The notes under the pieces were generated by a model. That model was not told the DNA's origin. It ran no database searches and saw only the letters and a list, made by a program, of their open reading frames with translations. A stretch of DNA of 64,000 nucleotides from Mycolicibacterium sp. HK-90. GTDB lineage: Bacteria > Actinomycetota > Actinomycetes > Mycobacteriales > Mycobacteriaceae. This document shows positions 30,954-40,525 of the stretch, one piece after another. The DNA lies in assembly GCF_030486405.1 (NCBI RefSeq), contig NZ_CP129613.1, forward strand, positions 3,038,001 through 3,102,000, written 5' to 3'. Both the position numbers and the translations under genes were made by a program. Positions within the stretch are counted from its first letter, which is position 1. The number at the start of each line of letters is the position of its first letter.

Positions 30954-31307
30954 TCACAGCGGCGGCGCGTCAGCTCGTGGGGTCAGTTCGGACAGTTTCC
31001 TGGGCCGAACGCGGGTGGCGGTCTCGACGGGGGCGACGGTGACCGGCGAAGACTCCATGTAGTGCCAGACCTCCTGCCGGCTCATCAGGCCGAATCGGAT
31101 CTGCAGGTCGGGATAGCTCAGATGGAAGCGGTCGGCTACCTGACGGAGTTCCTCTGCGTTGGGATAGTCGGCTTCCTTGACCCGCCGGTAGTACGTGCTG
31201 CTGGACACGCCGAGGGCGCTGTACACGGCTTTGGCGTCGACCTCGCCGTCCAGCAGATAATCGAGCAGGGCCTTGAGCTGCCTGCCGTTCTCGTCGGTAC
31301 GCGGCAT
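30954..31307 (-). CDS. Small XRE/repressor-like HTH protein
   Basis: A 117-residue protein starting MPRTDENGRQLK. Residues about 25-75 form a helix-turn-helix of the phage-repressor/XRE kind (AVYSALGVSSSTYYRRV), and a Pro/Arg-rich tail follows. The open frame extends upstream, but a TATGGT -10 on the minus strand at 31314-31319 is exactly six bases before the ATG at 31307, so a leaderless start there is preferred. It is divergent from the gene at 31444 and probably regulates that gene and itself. Phage origin is possible, but no other phage gene is nearby. Confidence 0.75.
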   Translation of the reverse strand: MPRTDENGRQLKALLDYLLDGEVDAKAVYSALGVSSSTYYRRVKEADYPNAEELRQVADRFHLSYPDLQIRFGLMSRQEVWHYMESSPVTVAPVETATRVRPRKLSELTPRADAPPL

Positions 31308-31313
31308 CAGAAC

Positions 31314-31319
31314 ACCATA
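31314..31319 (-). promoter_or_regulatory. Leaderless -10 element for the HTH gene
   Basis: On the minus strand the sequence reads TATGGT, then six bases, then the ATG. This is the expected geometry for a leaderless transcript. Confidence 0.5.
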
Positions 31320-31376
31320 AACCCCGTACCCGGTGTTGGTCACAGCGAACCACAGCAAAGTCAGCAATCGCGAAAT

Positions 31377-31390
31377 TGACAACCGTGTCA
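31377..31390. promoter_or_regulatory. Candidate operator TGACA-N4-TGTCA
   Basis: Perfect five-base arms flank ACCG in the middle of the 136-base divergent region between the HTH gene and the gene at 31444. Its place between two outward-facing -10 boxes suits binding by the HTH protein. Confidence 0.4.
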
Positions 31391-31430
31391 GACTTTTGGC
31401 ACAGCTCTCCCATTTCTGGGAATCACTGGC

Positions 31431-31436
31431 TACCGT
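31431..31436 (+). promoter_or_regulatory. Leaderless -10 element for the gene at 31444
   Basis: TACCGT ends seven bases before the ATG, fitting TANNNT and a leaderless start. Confidence 0.5.
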
Positions 31437-31443
31437 TACAGAT

Positions 31444-32004
31444 ATGTCTGTTTCCGTCCTTCCCAACGCCTCCGGCACGAACTCATGGATTGCCGACCAT
31501 GACACCGCCGGGCCGGCCTTGGCCGCGGATATGGCAACGGTGTCGAGTGCGTTGGACGAGGTGCTGGCTGCCGAGCTGCTCGGAGCTCAGATCGCGATGG
31601 GCTGCACCGTCGAGGATCTGCTGCTGGCCGCCCTGGGCCGGACGGTCGCCCGCACGATCGGTGAGGGCATGCTGACCGTCGACGTCGCGAGTCCCCCCGG
31701 CCCCGGAGGGCGGCTAGTGGGCGTGCCCTGTGTGGCGCGTCGTGGCCTTTCGGGTGCCGAGTTGCTCGCGGCCGCGCGGCGGGGTGCCGGTGGCGTGCGC
31801 GCGGCCGCGGACGTGGGCTTCGGTTACGGCGAGTGTGCGGACGCCGGTGCCTCCGCGCATCCGCTGGTGCTCCGTGTCCACCGCGACACCGAGACCACCA
31901 TGCGTCTGCACTGGCAATTCGACACCCGCGGTTTCGATCCGTGCACGGTCGAGGAATTGGCCGAGCAGTTTCCGCTGGCGCTGATCGAGGTGACCTCGGG
32001 ATAG
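31444..32004 (+). CDS. Small condensation-domain-like remnant protein
   Basis: A 186-residue protein. The C-terminal stretch LHWQFDTRGFDPCTVEELAE resembles the end of NRPS-type condensation/epimerisation domains, and the middle (VEDLLLAALGRTVARTIGEG) resembles their helical core. The N-terminal catalytic half with HHxxxDG is missing, so it is not expected to be an active acyltransferase. It could be a relic of a larger enzyme or a stand-alone partner protein. ATG is chosen from the leaderless -10 and the loss of sensible sequence upstream. It is divergent from the HTH gene. Confidence 0.65.
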   Translation: MSVSVLPNASGTNSWIADHDTAGPALAADMATVSSALDEVLAAELLGAQIAMGCTVEDLLLAALGRTVARTIGEGMLTVDVASPPGPGGRLVGVPCVARRGLSGAELLAAARRGAGGVRAAADVGFGYGECADAGASAHPLVLRVHRDTETTMRLHWQFDTRGFDPCTVEELAEQFPLALIEVTSG

Positions 32005-32039
32005 GCGGTCCCCGGGCGATTTGCGGCGCTCATTTAGAC

Positions 32040-32304
32040 TTGGTGCATCGGCGCTGATCCGGCCATCACCGGGGAGCCTTCGGAAGAACAGCCGTGGCAT
32101 CGAATGCCGCTGCCCAGTAGAACCGGACGGGTGGGCCCGTGATCGCCCGAAAGTTGAGCGGCGCGCTGCGGTGCAGCGTGCAAGCGGGGTGGTACCGCGG
32201 CGCTTGCGCACCCGTGCGACGTCGTCCCCGTGCCTGGACAGACAGACCCCCTGAACCGGGGGTCCCCGACGCGGCCCGGCTGCGTCATAGGCACAGGAGA
32301 CGCG
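32040..32304 (+). ncRNA. T-box riboswitch (Ile) upstream of ileS
   Basis: The T-box core, AAGCGGGGTGGTACCGCGG, lies at 32182-32200 and includes the TGGN that pairs with uncharged tRNA. Upstream is a very short Stem I: CCGG (32059-32062), loop CCATCA holding the Ile codon ATC (32065-32067), CCGG (32069-32072). The conserved GGAGCCTTCGGAAGAAC block follows. A GACCCCC/GGGGGTC hairpin occupies 32245-32264 without a U tract. GCGTC before and GACGC after AGGAG (32295-32299) could enclose the ribosome binding site, so control is probably translational, as known for actinobacterial ileS T-boxes. Confidence 0.9.
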
Positions 32305-32307
32305 TCA

Positions 32308-35300
32308 GTGACTGCCCCATCGGAGTCTTCAACGTCGGCCGGTTACCCCAAGCCGGCGGCGCCCAATTTCCCGGAGCGGGAACTTGAGGTGCTCGACTAC
32401 TGGGCTTCCGACGACACCTTCCGGGCGAGCATCGCCCGACGCGAAGGCGCTGAGGAATACGTCTTCTATGACGGCCCGCCATTCGCCAACGGGTTGCCGC
32501 ACTACGGCCATCTGCTCACCGGTTACGTCAAGGACATCGTCCCGCGGTACCGCACCATGCGCGGTTACAAGGTGGAGCGCCGGTTCGGCTGGGACACCCA
32601 CGGCCTGCCCGCCGAGCTCGAGGTCCAACGCCAGCTGGGCATCGCGGACAAGGCCCAGATCGAAGAGATGGGCATCGAGAAGTTCAACGAGGCCTGCCGG
32701 GCCTCGGTCCTGAAGTACACCGACGAGTGGCGCGCCTATGTGACGCGGCAGGCCCGCTGGGTGGACTTCGACAACGACTACAAGACCCTGGACCCGACCT
32801 TCATGGAGTCGGTGATCTGGGCCTTCAAGCAGCTGTGGGACAAGGGCCTGGCCTACGAGGGCAACCGGGTGCTGCCGTACTGCTGGAACGACGAGACCCC
32901 GCTGTCCAACCATGAGCTCCGGATGGACGACGACGTCTACCAGAGCCGGCAGGACCCGGCGGTGACCGTCGGCTTCACCGTCACCGACGGCCCGCTCAAG
33001 GGTGCTCACCTGCTGATCTGGACGACGACGCCGTGGACGCTGCCGTCCAACCAGGCAGTGGCCGTGAACCCGGACATCGACTATGTCCTGGTGCAGGCTC
33101 CCGATCGGCGGCGCTACGTCCTGGCGCAGGCCCGGCTGGCCGCATACGCGCGTGAACTCGGCGAGGAGCCCGAGGTGCTGGGCAGCTACACCGGGCGCGA
33201 CCTGCTCGGCACGCGGTACCTGCCGCCGTTCACCTACTTCATGGATGCACCCAACTCATTCCAGGTGCTGGCCGCCGACTTCGTCAGCACGGAGGACGGC
33301 ACCGGCATCGTGCACATGGCGCCGGCCTACGGCGAGGATGACAAGGCCACCGCCGACACCGCCGGCATCACCGCGGTCACCCCGGTGGACTCGAAGGGCC
33401 GCTTCGACGCATCCGTGCCCGATTACGCGGGCCAGCAGGTCTTCGAGGCGAACTCCCAGATCATCCGTGACCTCAAGAATCGGGCCGCGGGCGCAGCTAC
33501 CAACGGGGCGGTGTTGCTGCGGCACGAGACCTACGAACACTCCTATCCGCACTGCTGGCGCTGCCGTAACCCGCTGATCTACCGCGCCGTGTCGTCGTGG
33601 TTCATCAAGGTCACCGAATTCCGGGACCGGATGGTGGAGCTCAACCAGCAGATCACCTGGTACCCGGAGCACGTCAAGGATGGGCAGTTCGGTAAATGGC
33701 TGTCCAACGCCCGTGACTGGTCGGTATCGCGGAATCGCTACTGGGGCAGCCCGATTCCGGTGTGGAAGTCCGACGATCCGGCCTATCCGCGGATCGACGT
33801 GTACGGCAGCCTCGATGAGCTCGAGCGTGATTTCGGGGTGCGGCCCACCGATCTGCACCGGCCGTTCATCGATCAACTGACGCGCCCGAATCCGGACGAT
33901 CCGACCGGCAAGTCCACGATGCGACGTATCGAGGACGTGTTCGACGTGTGGTTCGACTCGGGCTCGATGCCGTATGCCCAGGTGCACTATCCGTTCGAGA
34001 ACCAGGAGTGGTTCGACGGCACGGCCACCGAGGACGCGCACTTCCCCGGCGATTTCATCGTCGAGTACATCGGTCAGACGCGCGGCTGGTTCTACACCAT
34101 GCATGTGCTGGCCACCGCGCTCTTCGACAAGCCCGCCTTCAAAACCTGTGTGGCACACGGGATCGTGCTGGGCAATGACGGCCAGAAGATGAGCAAGTCG
34201 CTGCGCAACTACCCCGACGTCAGCGAGGTGTTCGACCGCGACGGGTCCGATGCCATGCGCTGGTTCCTGATGGCCTCGCCGATCCTGCGCGGCGGCAACC
34301 TGATCGTCACCGAGCAGGGCATCCGCGAAGGTGTGCGTCAGGTGCTGCTGCCGTTGTGGAACGCCTACAGCTTCCTGGCGCTGTATGCGCCGGAGAAGGG
34401 CGCCTGGCGTACCGATTCGACCAACGTGCTCGACCGCTACATCCTGGCGAAGTTGGCGCAGCTGCGCGACGACCTCACCGTTGCCCTCGACACCTGCGAC
34501 ATCTCCGGGGCTTGCGACGAGCTGCGGCAGTTCAGCGAGGCGTTGACGAACTGGTATGTGCGCCGGTCACGTTCGCGGTTCTGGGAAGAGGACGCCGACG
34601 CCATCGACACGCTGCACACCGTCCTGGAGGTCACCTGCCGGCTGGCCGCGCCGCTGCTGCCGCTGGCCACCGAGGTGATCTGGCGCGGCCTGACCGGTGA
34701 GCGCTCGGTGCACCTGACCGATTGGCCCGAAGCCGACGTGCTGCCCAAGGATCCGGACCTGGTCACCGCGATGGACCAGGTGCGCGAGGTGTGCTCGGTG
34801 GGATCTTCCCTGCGCAAGGCGAAGAAGTTGCGGGTGCGGCTGCCGCTGCCGAAACTGACGGTGGCCCTGGGTGACTCGGTAAGCCCCGACAAGCTGGCGC
34901 CGTTCGTCGATCTCATCGCCGATGAGCTCAACGTCAAGCAGGTCGAGTTGACCGATGACATCGACAGCTACGGTCGTTTCGACCTGGCGGTCAATGCCCG
35001 CGTCGCCGGTCCCCGCATCGGCAAGGACGTGCAGGCTGCGATCAAGGCCGTCAAGGCGGGGGAGGGCGTGGTCAATCCCGACGGCACCCTGACCGCCGGG
35101 CCGGTGGTGCTGCAGCCCGAGGAGTACGCCGCCAAACTGGTTGCGGCCGACCCGGAGTGGACCGCCGCCCTGCCGGACGGCGCGGGCCTGGTGGTGCTCG
35201 ACGGAACGGTCACCGAGGAGCTCGAGGCCGAGGGGTGGGCCAAGGACCGGATCCGCGAACTGCAGGAGCTGCGCAAGTCGACCGGTCTGGAGGTATCCGA

Positions 35301-35466
35301 TCGCATTGTGGTCAAGATCTCGGTGCCGGAACGGTACGAGTCGTGGGCCCGGACCCACCGCGACCTCATCGCCGGTGAAATCCTCGCCACCAGTTTCGAA
35401 TTCGGCGACGTTGCCGACGGCGCCGAGATCGGGGACGGGGTGCGGGTGGCGATCGCCAAGGCATGA
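32308..35466 (+). CDS. ileS: Isoleucyl-tRNA synthetase
   Basis: A 1052-residue class I synthetase of the large eukaryotic-like type. The HIGH-type motif is in [12 protein letters not shown], the editing domain spans about 190-410, KMSKS is in [12 protein letters not shown], and the anticodon-binding and C-terminal domains follow. It charges tRNA-Ile with isoleucine. The GTG start is eight bases after AGGAG; the frame is open farther upstream, but that lies in the T-box leader. The gene is intact, and an IS30 element begins 57 bases past its stop. Confidence 0.96.
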   Translation: MTAPSESSTSAGYPKPAAPNFPERELEVLDYWASDDTFRASIARREGAEEYVFYDGPPFANGLPHYGHLLTGYVKDIVPRYRTMRGYKVERRFGWDTHGLPAELEVQRQLGIADKAQIEEMGIEKFNEACRASVLKYTDEWRAYVTRQARWVDFDNDYKTLDPTFMESVIWAFKQLWDKGLAYEGNRVLPYCWNDETPLSNHELRMDDDVYQSRQDPAVTVGFTVTDGPLKGAHLLIWTTTPWTLPSNQAVAVNPDIDYVLVQAPDRRRYVLAQARLAAYARELGEEPEVLGSYTGRDLLGTRYLPPFTYFMDAPNSFQVLAADFVSTEDGTGIVHMAPAYGEDDKATADTAGITAVTPVDSKGRFDASVPDYAGQQVFEANSQIIRDLKNRAAGAATNGAVLLRHETYEHSYPHCWRCRNPLIYRAVSSWFIKVTEFRDRMVELNQQITWYPEHVKDGQFGKWLSNARDWSVSRNRYWGSPIPVWKSDDPAYPRIDVYGSLDELERDFGVRPTDLHRPFIDQLTRPNPDDPTGKSTMRRIEDVFDVWFDSGSMPYAQVHYPFENQEWFDGTATEDAHFPGDFIVEYIGQTRGWFYTMHVLATALFDKPAFKTCVAHGIVLGNDGQKMSKSLRNYPDVSEVFDRDGSDAMRWFLMASPILRGGNLIVTEQGIREGVRQVLLPLWNAYSFLALYAPEKGAWRTDSTNVLDRYILAKLAQLRDDLTVALDTCDISGACDELRQFSEALTNWYVRRSRSRFWEEDADAIDTLHTVLEVTCRLAAPLLPLATEVIWRGLTGERSVHLTDWPEADVLPKDPDLVTAMDQVREVCSVGSSLRKAKKLRVRLPLPKLTVALGDSVSPDKLAPFVDLIADELNVKQVELTDDIDSYGRFDLAVNARVAGPRIGKDVQAAIKAVKAGEGVVNPDGTLTAGPVVLQPEEYAAKLVAADPEWTAALPDGAGLVVLDGTVTEELEAEGWAKDRIRELQELRKSTGLEVSDRIVVKISVPERYESWARTHRDLIAGEILATSFEFGDVADGAEIGDGVRVAIAKA

Positions 35467-35523
35467 TCCGTACATCGGCGCCGAGCGTGAACAAGATTGC
35501 GAGAATTCAGAGGCGGTTTCTAA

Positions 35524-36827
35524 GCGTCGATGCAACAGCAGCTGATTCTGATTGGAGTGAGCTGCTGTGCCACGTCCACCGTTGTCGTCTGTAGTTCGTG
35601 AATTCTGGTGTCATGTCAGCTGGGGTTGCAGCCCTGGCGAGGCCGCAGCGGCAATCGGCGTGTCGCGCACTACTGGAGTTAACTGGTTCGCCAACGCTGG
35701 CGGGGTGAATCCTCAACTGCGCACGCCCTCGGCGTCGGGACCTCGGCCGCGGCTGACGCTGGCTGACCGTATCCAGATCGAGGTGGGGGTCAACGCCAAC
35801 GAGTCACTGAATTCGATTGGCAAGCGGCTGGGCCGGCCTGCCTCGACAATCAAGTACGAACTCGACACCAACGGTGTCAACCACAACGACGGACGCAAGT
35901 CCGGATATCGGCGCAAGGAGGCGTTCGGGGCGCGGCAGAGCGGCAAGAACGCACGAGTCCGCTACGACGCGATGGTGGCGCAGTCCCGCTCCGATGAGCG
36001 GGCGCGCCGCCCGCAACGGGGAAAGCTGGCATGCAATACCGCGTTGCACGATGAGGTGCAGGCCAGGCTGCTCGATGAGCACAGTCCCGAGCAGATCGCC
36101 AAGCGGTTACCGTTGGACTTTCCCGACGATGCGGAGATGCGGGTGTCCCCTGAGACCATCTATCGGTCAATCTACTTGCAGGGCAAGGGCAGTCTGCGCC
36201 GTGAGTTGCACACCTGCCTGCGTACCGGGCGGGCGCTGCGCCAGCCTCAACGACGCCCCGATGAGCGCCGCGGACGCATCCGCGACATGGTCAACATCAG
36301 CGAGCGCCCCGCCGAGGCCGCCGACCGCGCGATACCCGGGCACTGGGAGGGCGATCTCATCCTGGGCAGCACCGTTTCGGGGTCGGCGATCGGCACCGTC
36401 GTCGAACGGACCTCCCGCTTTGTGATGCTGCTGCATCTGCCCGACGGACACACCGCCGAAGCCGTTCAGGACGCGATCGTGGCCAAGATGGCTCAGCTGC
36501 CAGCGATCCTGCGCCGCACTCTGACCTGGGACCAGGGCAAGGAAATGGCCAACCACGCGGCCATCGCCAAGGCCGCCGAATTGGACATCTACTTCTGCGA
36601 TCCACACTCTCCGTGGCAGCGCGGCACCAACGAGAACACCAACGGTCTGCTGCGCCAGTACTTTGCCAAAGGCGCCGACCTCTCGGTGTTTCCAGCCGAC
36701 TACCTCGACTACGTTGCCGCCAAGCTCAATAACCGCCCACGCAAGACGCTGGGCTGGAAAACACCCGCCGAAACCCTCGACGCGCTACTGTCCAACCCGT
36801 TCAAACCACCCGCTGTTGCATAGACGC
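35524..36827 (+). mobile_element. IS30-family insertion sequence
   Basis: About 1.30 kb bounded by imperfect 18-bp inverted repeats, GCGTCGATGCAACAGCAG at the left and the complement of GCGTCTATGCAACAGCGG at the right (16 of 18 match). It encloses one transposase. I could not see a clear target duplication; IS30 elements make only 2-3 bp. It lies between ileS and an S4-domain gene and disrupts neither. Confidence 0.85.
35567..36823 (+). CDS. IS30-family transposase
   Basis: A 418-residue transposase with an N-terminal HTH (PGEAAAAIGVSRTTGVNWF), a second HTH (SIGKRLGRPASTIKYEL), and a DDE core: Asp in HWEGDLILGS, Asp in TWDQGKEM, Glu in NENTNGLLRQYF. It appears full length with no frameshift. 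GGAG precedes the GTG start. The TAG stop lies inside the right terminal inverted repeat. Confidence 0.93.
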   Translation: MPRPPLSSVVREFWCHVSWGCSPGEAAAAIGVSRTTGVNWFANAGGVNPQLRTPSASGPRPRLTLADRIQIEVGVNANESLNSIGKRLGRPASTIKYELDTNGVNHNDGRKSGYRRKEAFGARQSGKNARVRYDAMVAQSRSDERARRPQRGKLACNTALHDEVQARLLDEHSPEQIAKRLPLDFPDDAEMRVSPETIYRSIYLQGKGSLRRELHTCLRTGRALRQPQRRPDERRGRIRDMVNISERPAEAADRAIPGHWEGDLILGSTVSGSAIGTVVERTSRFVMLLHLPDGHTAEAVQDAIVAKMAQLPAILRRTLTWDQGKEMANHAAIAKAAELDIYFCDPHSPWQRGTNENTNGLLRQYFAKGADLSVFPADYLDYVAAKLNNRPRKTLGWKTPAETLDALLSNPFKPPAVA

Positions 36828-36882
36828 CTTGAACCCAAGAGAACTTCTTCGACAAGATGTTCACGTTCGGCGCAGTGGTCGA

Positions 36883-37101
36883 TCAGCCGTCGCTCACCCG
36901 GGCCGTGCGGTCACCGAGCGAGACGACGTCGCCCGGCCGTAGCTGGCGCCCACGCCGGGTCTCGGCTTCGCCGTTGACGCTGACCAGGCCGTCGGCGATC
37001 ACGGCCTTGGCATCGGCACCGGTGTCGATCAGCGATGCCAGCTTGAGGAACTGCCCCAGGCGGATCGACTCATCCCTGATCGGTACCTCAACCGGCTCCA
37101 T
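36883..37101 (-). CDS. S4-domain RNA-binding protein (YaaA/RlbA-like)
   Basis: A 72-residue protein that is essentially one S4 RNA-binding domain: [20 protein letters not shown], then [19 protein letters not shown]. Small stand-alone S4 proteins bind structured RNA, and a ribosome-related role is likely. The ATG at 37101 begins [12 protein letters not shown]. It is divergent from dinX with 18 bases between start codons, so the promoters must overlap. Its stop is 55 bases from the IS30 right end. Confidence 0.82.
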   Translation of the reverse strand: MEPVEVPIRDESIRLGQFLKLASLIDTGADAKAVIADGLVSVNGEAETRRGRQLRPGDVVSLGDRTARVSDG

Positions 37102-37119
37102 GTACGTCAGGCTAGCGCC

Positions 37120-38517
37120 ATGGCATCGGCAGGTATGAACGGCGCCGACCGCACCGGCGCGGGTGGGCGCTGGGTCTTGCACCTCGACATGGACGCCTTC
37201 TTCGCGTCGGTCGAGCAGTTGACCCGGCCCACCCTGCGCGGCCGTCCGGTCCTGGTCGGCGGTCTCGGCGGCCGCGGCGTGGTGGCCGGAGCCAGTTACG
37301 AGGCGCGACGATACGGCGCGCGTTCGGCGATGCCGATGCACCAGGCCCGGCGTCTGGTCGGAGCCCCCGCCGTGGTGCTGCCGCCCCGAGGCGGGGTGTA
37401 CGGCGTGGCCAGCCGGCGCGCCCTGGACACCGTCCGCAGCGTCGTCCCGGTGCTCGAGCAACTCTCCTTCGACGAGGCGTTCGGCGAGCCGGCCGAATTG
37501 GCGGGCGCCACGGCCGCCGATGTCGAGGCGTTCTGTCAGCAGCTGCGCGCCAAGGTGCGTGAGCAGACCGGGCTGGTGGCCTCGGTGGGTGCGGGATCGG
37601 GCAAGCAGGTGGCCAAGATCGCTTCCGGCCTGGCCAAGCCGGACGGAATCCGGATCGTCCGGCGCGATGAGGAGATCCTGCTGCTCGAAGGGTTACCGGT
37701 CCGCAAGCTGTGGGGTATCGGACCGGTGGCCGAGGAGAAGCTGCACCGGTTGGGCATCGAGACGGTGGGTGCGCTGGCGGCACTGTCGGATGCCGAAGCG
37801 GCCAGTGTGCTGGGCACCACGATCGGCCCGGCGCTGCATCGGCTCGCCCAGGGGATCGACGACCGCCCGGTGGCGGAGCGGGCCGAGGCGAAACAGATCA
37901 GTGCGGAGTCGACGTTTCCCGAGGACCTCACCACACTGCGCCAGTTGCAGGACGCGATCGGTCCGATCGGCGAGCACGCGCACCGGCGCCTGGAGAAGGA
38001 CGGCCGCGGCGCCCGCACCGTGACGGTCAAGCTGAAGAAGTCCGACATGAGCACATTGACCCGCTCGGCGACGCTGGCCTACGCCACCACCGAGGCCGCC
38101 ACCCTGATCGGTACCGCGCGCCGGCTGCTGCTCGATCCTGTCGATGTCGGCCCTATTCGCCTTGTCGGCGTGGGTTTTTCGGGTTTGTCGGACAGTCGGC
38201 AGGAATCGTTGTTCCCGGATCTGGAACAGCCCGACGACATCGTCGACGCACCGGAGCAAGCCGTCGAAGCCGCCCAGGTGACCCAATCGGGCTGGCGCAT
38301 CGGCGATGACGTGACGCACCCCGACCACGGTCACGGCTGGATCCAGGGCGCCGGGCACGGGGTGATGACCGTCCGCTTCGAGACCCGTGCCACCGGACCG
38401 GGCCCGGCACGCACCTTCCCGGACGACACCCCGGGCTTCACTCGGGCCAACCCGGTCGACAGCCTCGACTGGGGCGACTATCTCAGCGGACTGGCCGACT
38501 ACCAGAGCACGCCGTAG
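37120..38517 (+). CDS. dinX: Y-family DNA polymerase IV (DinX)
   Basis: A 465-residue translesion polymerase. The palm carries [12 protein letters not shown] and [10 protein letters not shown] with the catalytic acidic residues; helix-hairpin-helix and little-finger domains follow. QESLF at residues 361-365 matches the beta-clamp-binding motif. A mycobacterial C-terminal extension of about 100 residues ([16 protein letters not shown] and onward) follows it. Two ATGs, at 37120 and 37135, are possible starts. It overlaps the convergent exported-protein gene by 19 bases. Confidence 0.93.
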   Translation: MASAGMNGADRTGAGGRWVLHLDMDAFFASVEQLTRPTLRGRPVLVGGLGGRGVVAGASYEARRYGARSAMPMHQARRLVGAPAVVLPPRGGVYGVASRRALDTVRSVVPVLEQLSFDEAFGEPAELAGATAADVEAFCQQLRAKVREQTGLVASVGAGSGKQVAKIASGLAKPDGIRIVRRDEEILLLEGLPVRKLWGIGPVAEEKLHRLGIETVGALAALSDAEAASVLGTTIGPALHRLAQGIDDRPVAERAEAKQISAESTFPEDLTTLRQLQDAIGPIGEHAHRRLEKDGRGARTVTVKLKKSDMSTLTRSATLAYATTEAATLIGTARRLLLDPVDVGPIRLVGVGFSGLSDSRQESLFPDLEQPDDIVDAPEQAVEAAQVTQSGWRIGDDVTHPDHGHGWIQGAGHGVMTVRFETRATGPGPARTFPDDTPGFTRANPVDSLDWGDYLSGLADYQSTP

Positions 38518-38969
38518 GTGCTGCTGAGGATGAAGCCGTGTTCGCCGTAGGTCTTGCACGTCACGGTGCCCTGGTAGCCGACTCCGCAACTCGCGCCCCA
38601 GTTCTCCAGGCGGTGCCCTTCGGGCAGGACGTCGACATCCCGGGTGAACGACGCGGTGTCGGCGAACCGGTAGGACGCGGGGGCTCCGCTGTTCACCACG
38701 GTCTGGTTGGTGCCTGCCGGTGCGTCGACCGGCACGGCGTCACACCCCACCGGGCCGCCGTTGGGCCCGATGCCGCAGTGGCGGCCGTCCGGGGTTCGGA
38801 AGAACACCCCGTAGAAATCGGTGGGCGAGCGGTAATGTCCCTGCGCGATCGGATAGTCGTCGATGTCGTCGGCGCCGGCCGGTGGCTCGGCCGCAGCGGT
38901 CGGGGCAGCGCCGAACGCCAACAGCCCGGCTGCGGCCACTGCCGTGATGGGAAGGCGCATAGGTTCCAT
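38499..38969 (-). CDS. Small exported protein, tandem copy A
   Basis: A 156-residue protein with a Sec-type signal peptide (about residues 1-27, ending AAPTAAA), then a mature domain of about 125 residues. The mature part has four Cys (in [24 protein letters not shown] and VTCKT), probably two disulfides, and ends in Trp. No known family is recognised. It is closely similar to the next gene over the whole mature region (shared [28 protein letters not shown]). The start could also be the ATG three codons in. Its 3' end overlaps dinX by 19 bases. Confidence 0.75.
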   Translation of the reverse strand: MEPMRLPITAVAAAGLLAFGAAPTAAAEPPAGADDIDDYPIAQGHYRSPTDFYGVFFRTPDGRHCGIGPNGGPVGCDAVPVDAPAGTNQTVVNSGAPASYRFADTASFTRDVDVLPEGHRLENWGASCGVGYQGTVTCKTYGEHGFILSSTYGVLW

Positions 38970-39020
38970 TGAACCGATGTCGTCAACCCCGCGGCGGCGC
39001 GACGACGCGGGTGCCACCGG

Positions 39021-39488
39021 CTACCAGAGCACGCCCGTGGCGGCATCGAGCGAAAAGCCGTGCCGGCCGGACGTTTTGCAGATCACCGTGCCGTGCTCGC
39101 CGACACCGCAGCTGGCTCCCCAGTTCTCCAACCGGTATCCCACGGGGAGCACATCGACATCCTCGCGGGTGAAGGACGCGGTGCCGGAATATCGATAGGA
39201 GGCGGGTGCGCCGCTCTCGACGAACGTCTGGTTGGTCCCGGCCGGAGCGTCACCGGGTACCGCATCGCAGCCGACCGGCCCCCGGTTGGGCCGGATCCCG
39301 CAGAACCGGCCGTCCGGAGTGCGGAAGAACAGTCCGTAAGCGTCGGTGGGGGAGCGGAAACGGCCCTCCGCGATGGGATAGCCGTCGATCTCCTCGACGC
39401 CGGGCGGCGACGGCAGGGCCGCCGCGGTCGGAACCTGGCCGAGCGCAAACAGGCCGACGGCGGCTGCCGCCGCAATGTGGAAACGCAC
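39021..39488 (-). CDS. Small exported protein, tandem copy B
   Basis: A 155-residue paralogue of the gene at 38499, with the same four Cys, the same blocks and the same Leu-Trp end. The signal peptide runs from the GTG (RFHIAAAAAVGLFALGQ). An in-frame TTG at 39515 overlaps the ansA TGA stop in a TTGA arrangement and would add nine residues; it may be the real, coupled start. Function is unknown; the cell surface or secreted space is expected. Order on this strand is ansA, copy B, copy A. Confidence 0.75.
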   Translation of the reverse strand: MRFHIAAAAAVGLFALGQVPTAAALPSPPGVEEIDGYPIAEGRFRSPTDAYGLFFRTPDGRFCGIRPNRGPVGCDAVPGDAPAGTNQTFVESGAPASYRYSGTASFTREDVDVLPVGYRLENWGASCGVGEHGTVICKTSGRHGFSLDAATGVLW

Positions 39489-39511
39489 GTTCTCTATTTG
39501 AGCACAGGCCG

Positions 39512-40483
39512 TCAACCCCAGGCGTCGACGACCTCTGAGACGGGGCGCCCCGCAGCCATCGACGCCATCAGCAAGACGCGGGCCTGAGCGGGGCGCAGCC
39601 GCGGCACGATCACCGCACCGGCGTCGACGAACTGCTGCCCGGGCCCGTACTGTGCCGTGACCCGGCCCCCTGGCACCCGGGACGACACCGCGACCACTAC
39701 TCCGTCACGGCAGTGCCGGCGCACACCGTCGATCATCGCCGCGCCCGCGTTGCCCGAGCCCATCGCCTGGATCACGACGGCCCGCGCGCCGGCCGCGACA
39801 CACGCGTCCAGCGCCGCGGTGTCGGAACCCGGATAGGCGGCGAGGATGTCGACCCGAGGGGCCGACGCCGCGGCCAATCGGCCCAGAAACACCCGCTCCT
39901 TGGCGGTGGCGATCTCACACCGACCGTCGGCGATCCTTCCGAGCGCGGTCCCGGTGAAGGCGGCCAACTCGTCGGTGTGCCGTTTGCATAACCCCAGCGG
40001 TTGCCACACGGTGCCGGCGAAGCTCACCACCACGCCGAGCGCCCGGGCCTGTGGACTTGCCGCGACGGCGATCGCGTCACGCAGGTTGCCCGCTCCGTCA
40101 CTGTCGGGTGTGTCGGTGCTGCGCTGTGACCCGGTCAGCACCACGGGCACGCTGCCGTCGTAGGTGAGGTCCAGCCACAGCGCGGACTCCTCCATGGTGT
40201 CGGTGCCGTGGGTGACGACGACACCGTCGGCTCGGGCCGCGGCCGAGCGGACCGCGCCCGCGATCTCGTCCCAGTCCGCCGGGGTCAGCATGGCGCTGTC
40301 CCGGGCCATCAGGTCGATGACCTCGATGTCGGCCGAGGTGGCCAGGCCGGCCGTCAGCTCCGCCCCCGAGCGGGTCGGGTGCCGGATTCCGGCGTCGTCG
40401 GTGCTGGTCGAGATGGTGCCGCCGGTGGTGATCACGACGATGCGCCTGGTCGGCTCCGCGGGCACGGTCACGGTCTCCGTCAC
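39512..40483 (-). CDS. ansA: L-asparaginase
   Basis: A 323-residue asparaginase with the two catalytic threonine regions [14 protein letters not shown] (about 20-35) and [15 protein letters not shown] (about 92-106). It hydrolyses asparagine to aspartate and ammonia. It has no signal peptide, so it should be cytosolic, and it matches Rv1538c in position. GTG start. It is divergent from lspA with 42 bases between, and the exported-protein pair follows downstream. Confidence 0.95.
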   Translation of the reverse strand: MTETVTVPAEPTRRIVVITTGGTISTSTDDAGIRHPTRSGAELTAGLATSADIEVIDLMARDSAMLTPADWDEIAGAVRSAAARADGVVVTHGTDTMEESALWLDLTYDGSVPVVLTGSQRSTDTPDSDGAGNLRDAIAVAASPQARALGVVVSFAGTVWQPLGLCKRHTDELAAFTGTALGRIADGRCEIATAKERVFLGRLAAASAPRVDILAAYPGSDTAALDACVAAGARAVVIQAMGSGNAGAAMIDGVRRHCRDGVVVAVSSRVPGGRVTAQYGPGQQFVDAGAVIVPRLRPAQARVLLMASMAAGRPVSEVVDAWG

Positions 40484-40525
40484 GGTGCAGATTGTCCCGC
40501 ACGGACTGTTTGGGATGATGGGGGA

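Noticed and set aside
30172..31307. Prophage remnant suggested by the repressor-like HTH protein
   Set aside because: No integrase, attachment site or structural gene is nearby; the conserved backbone resumes immediately.
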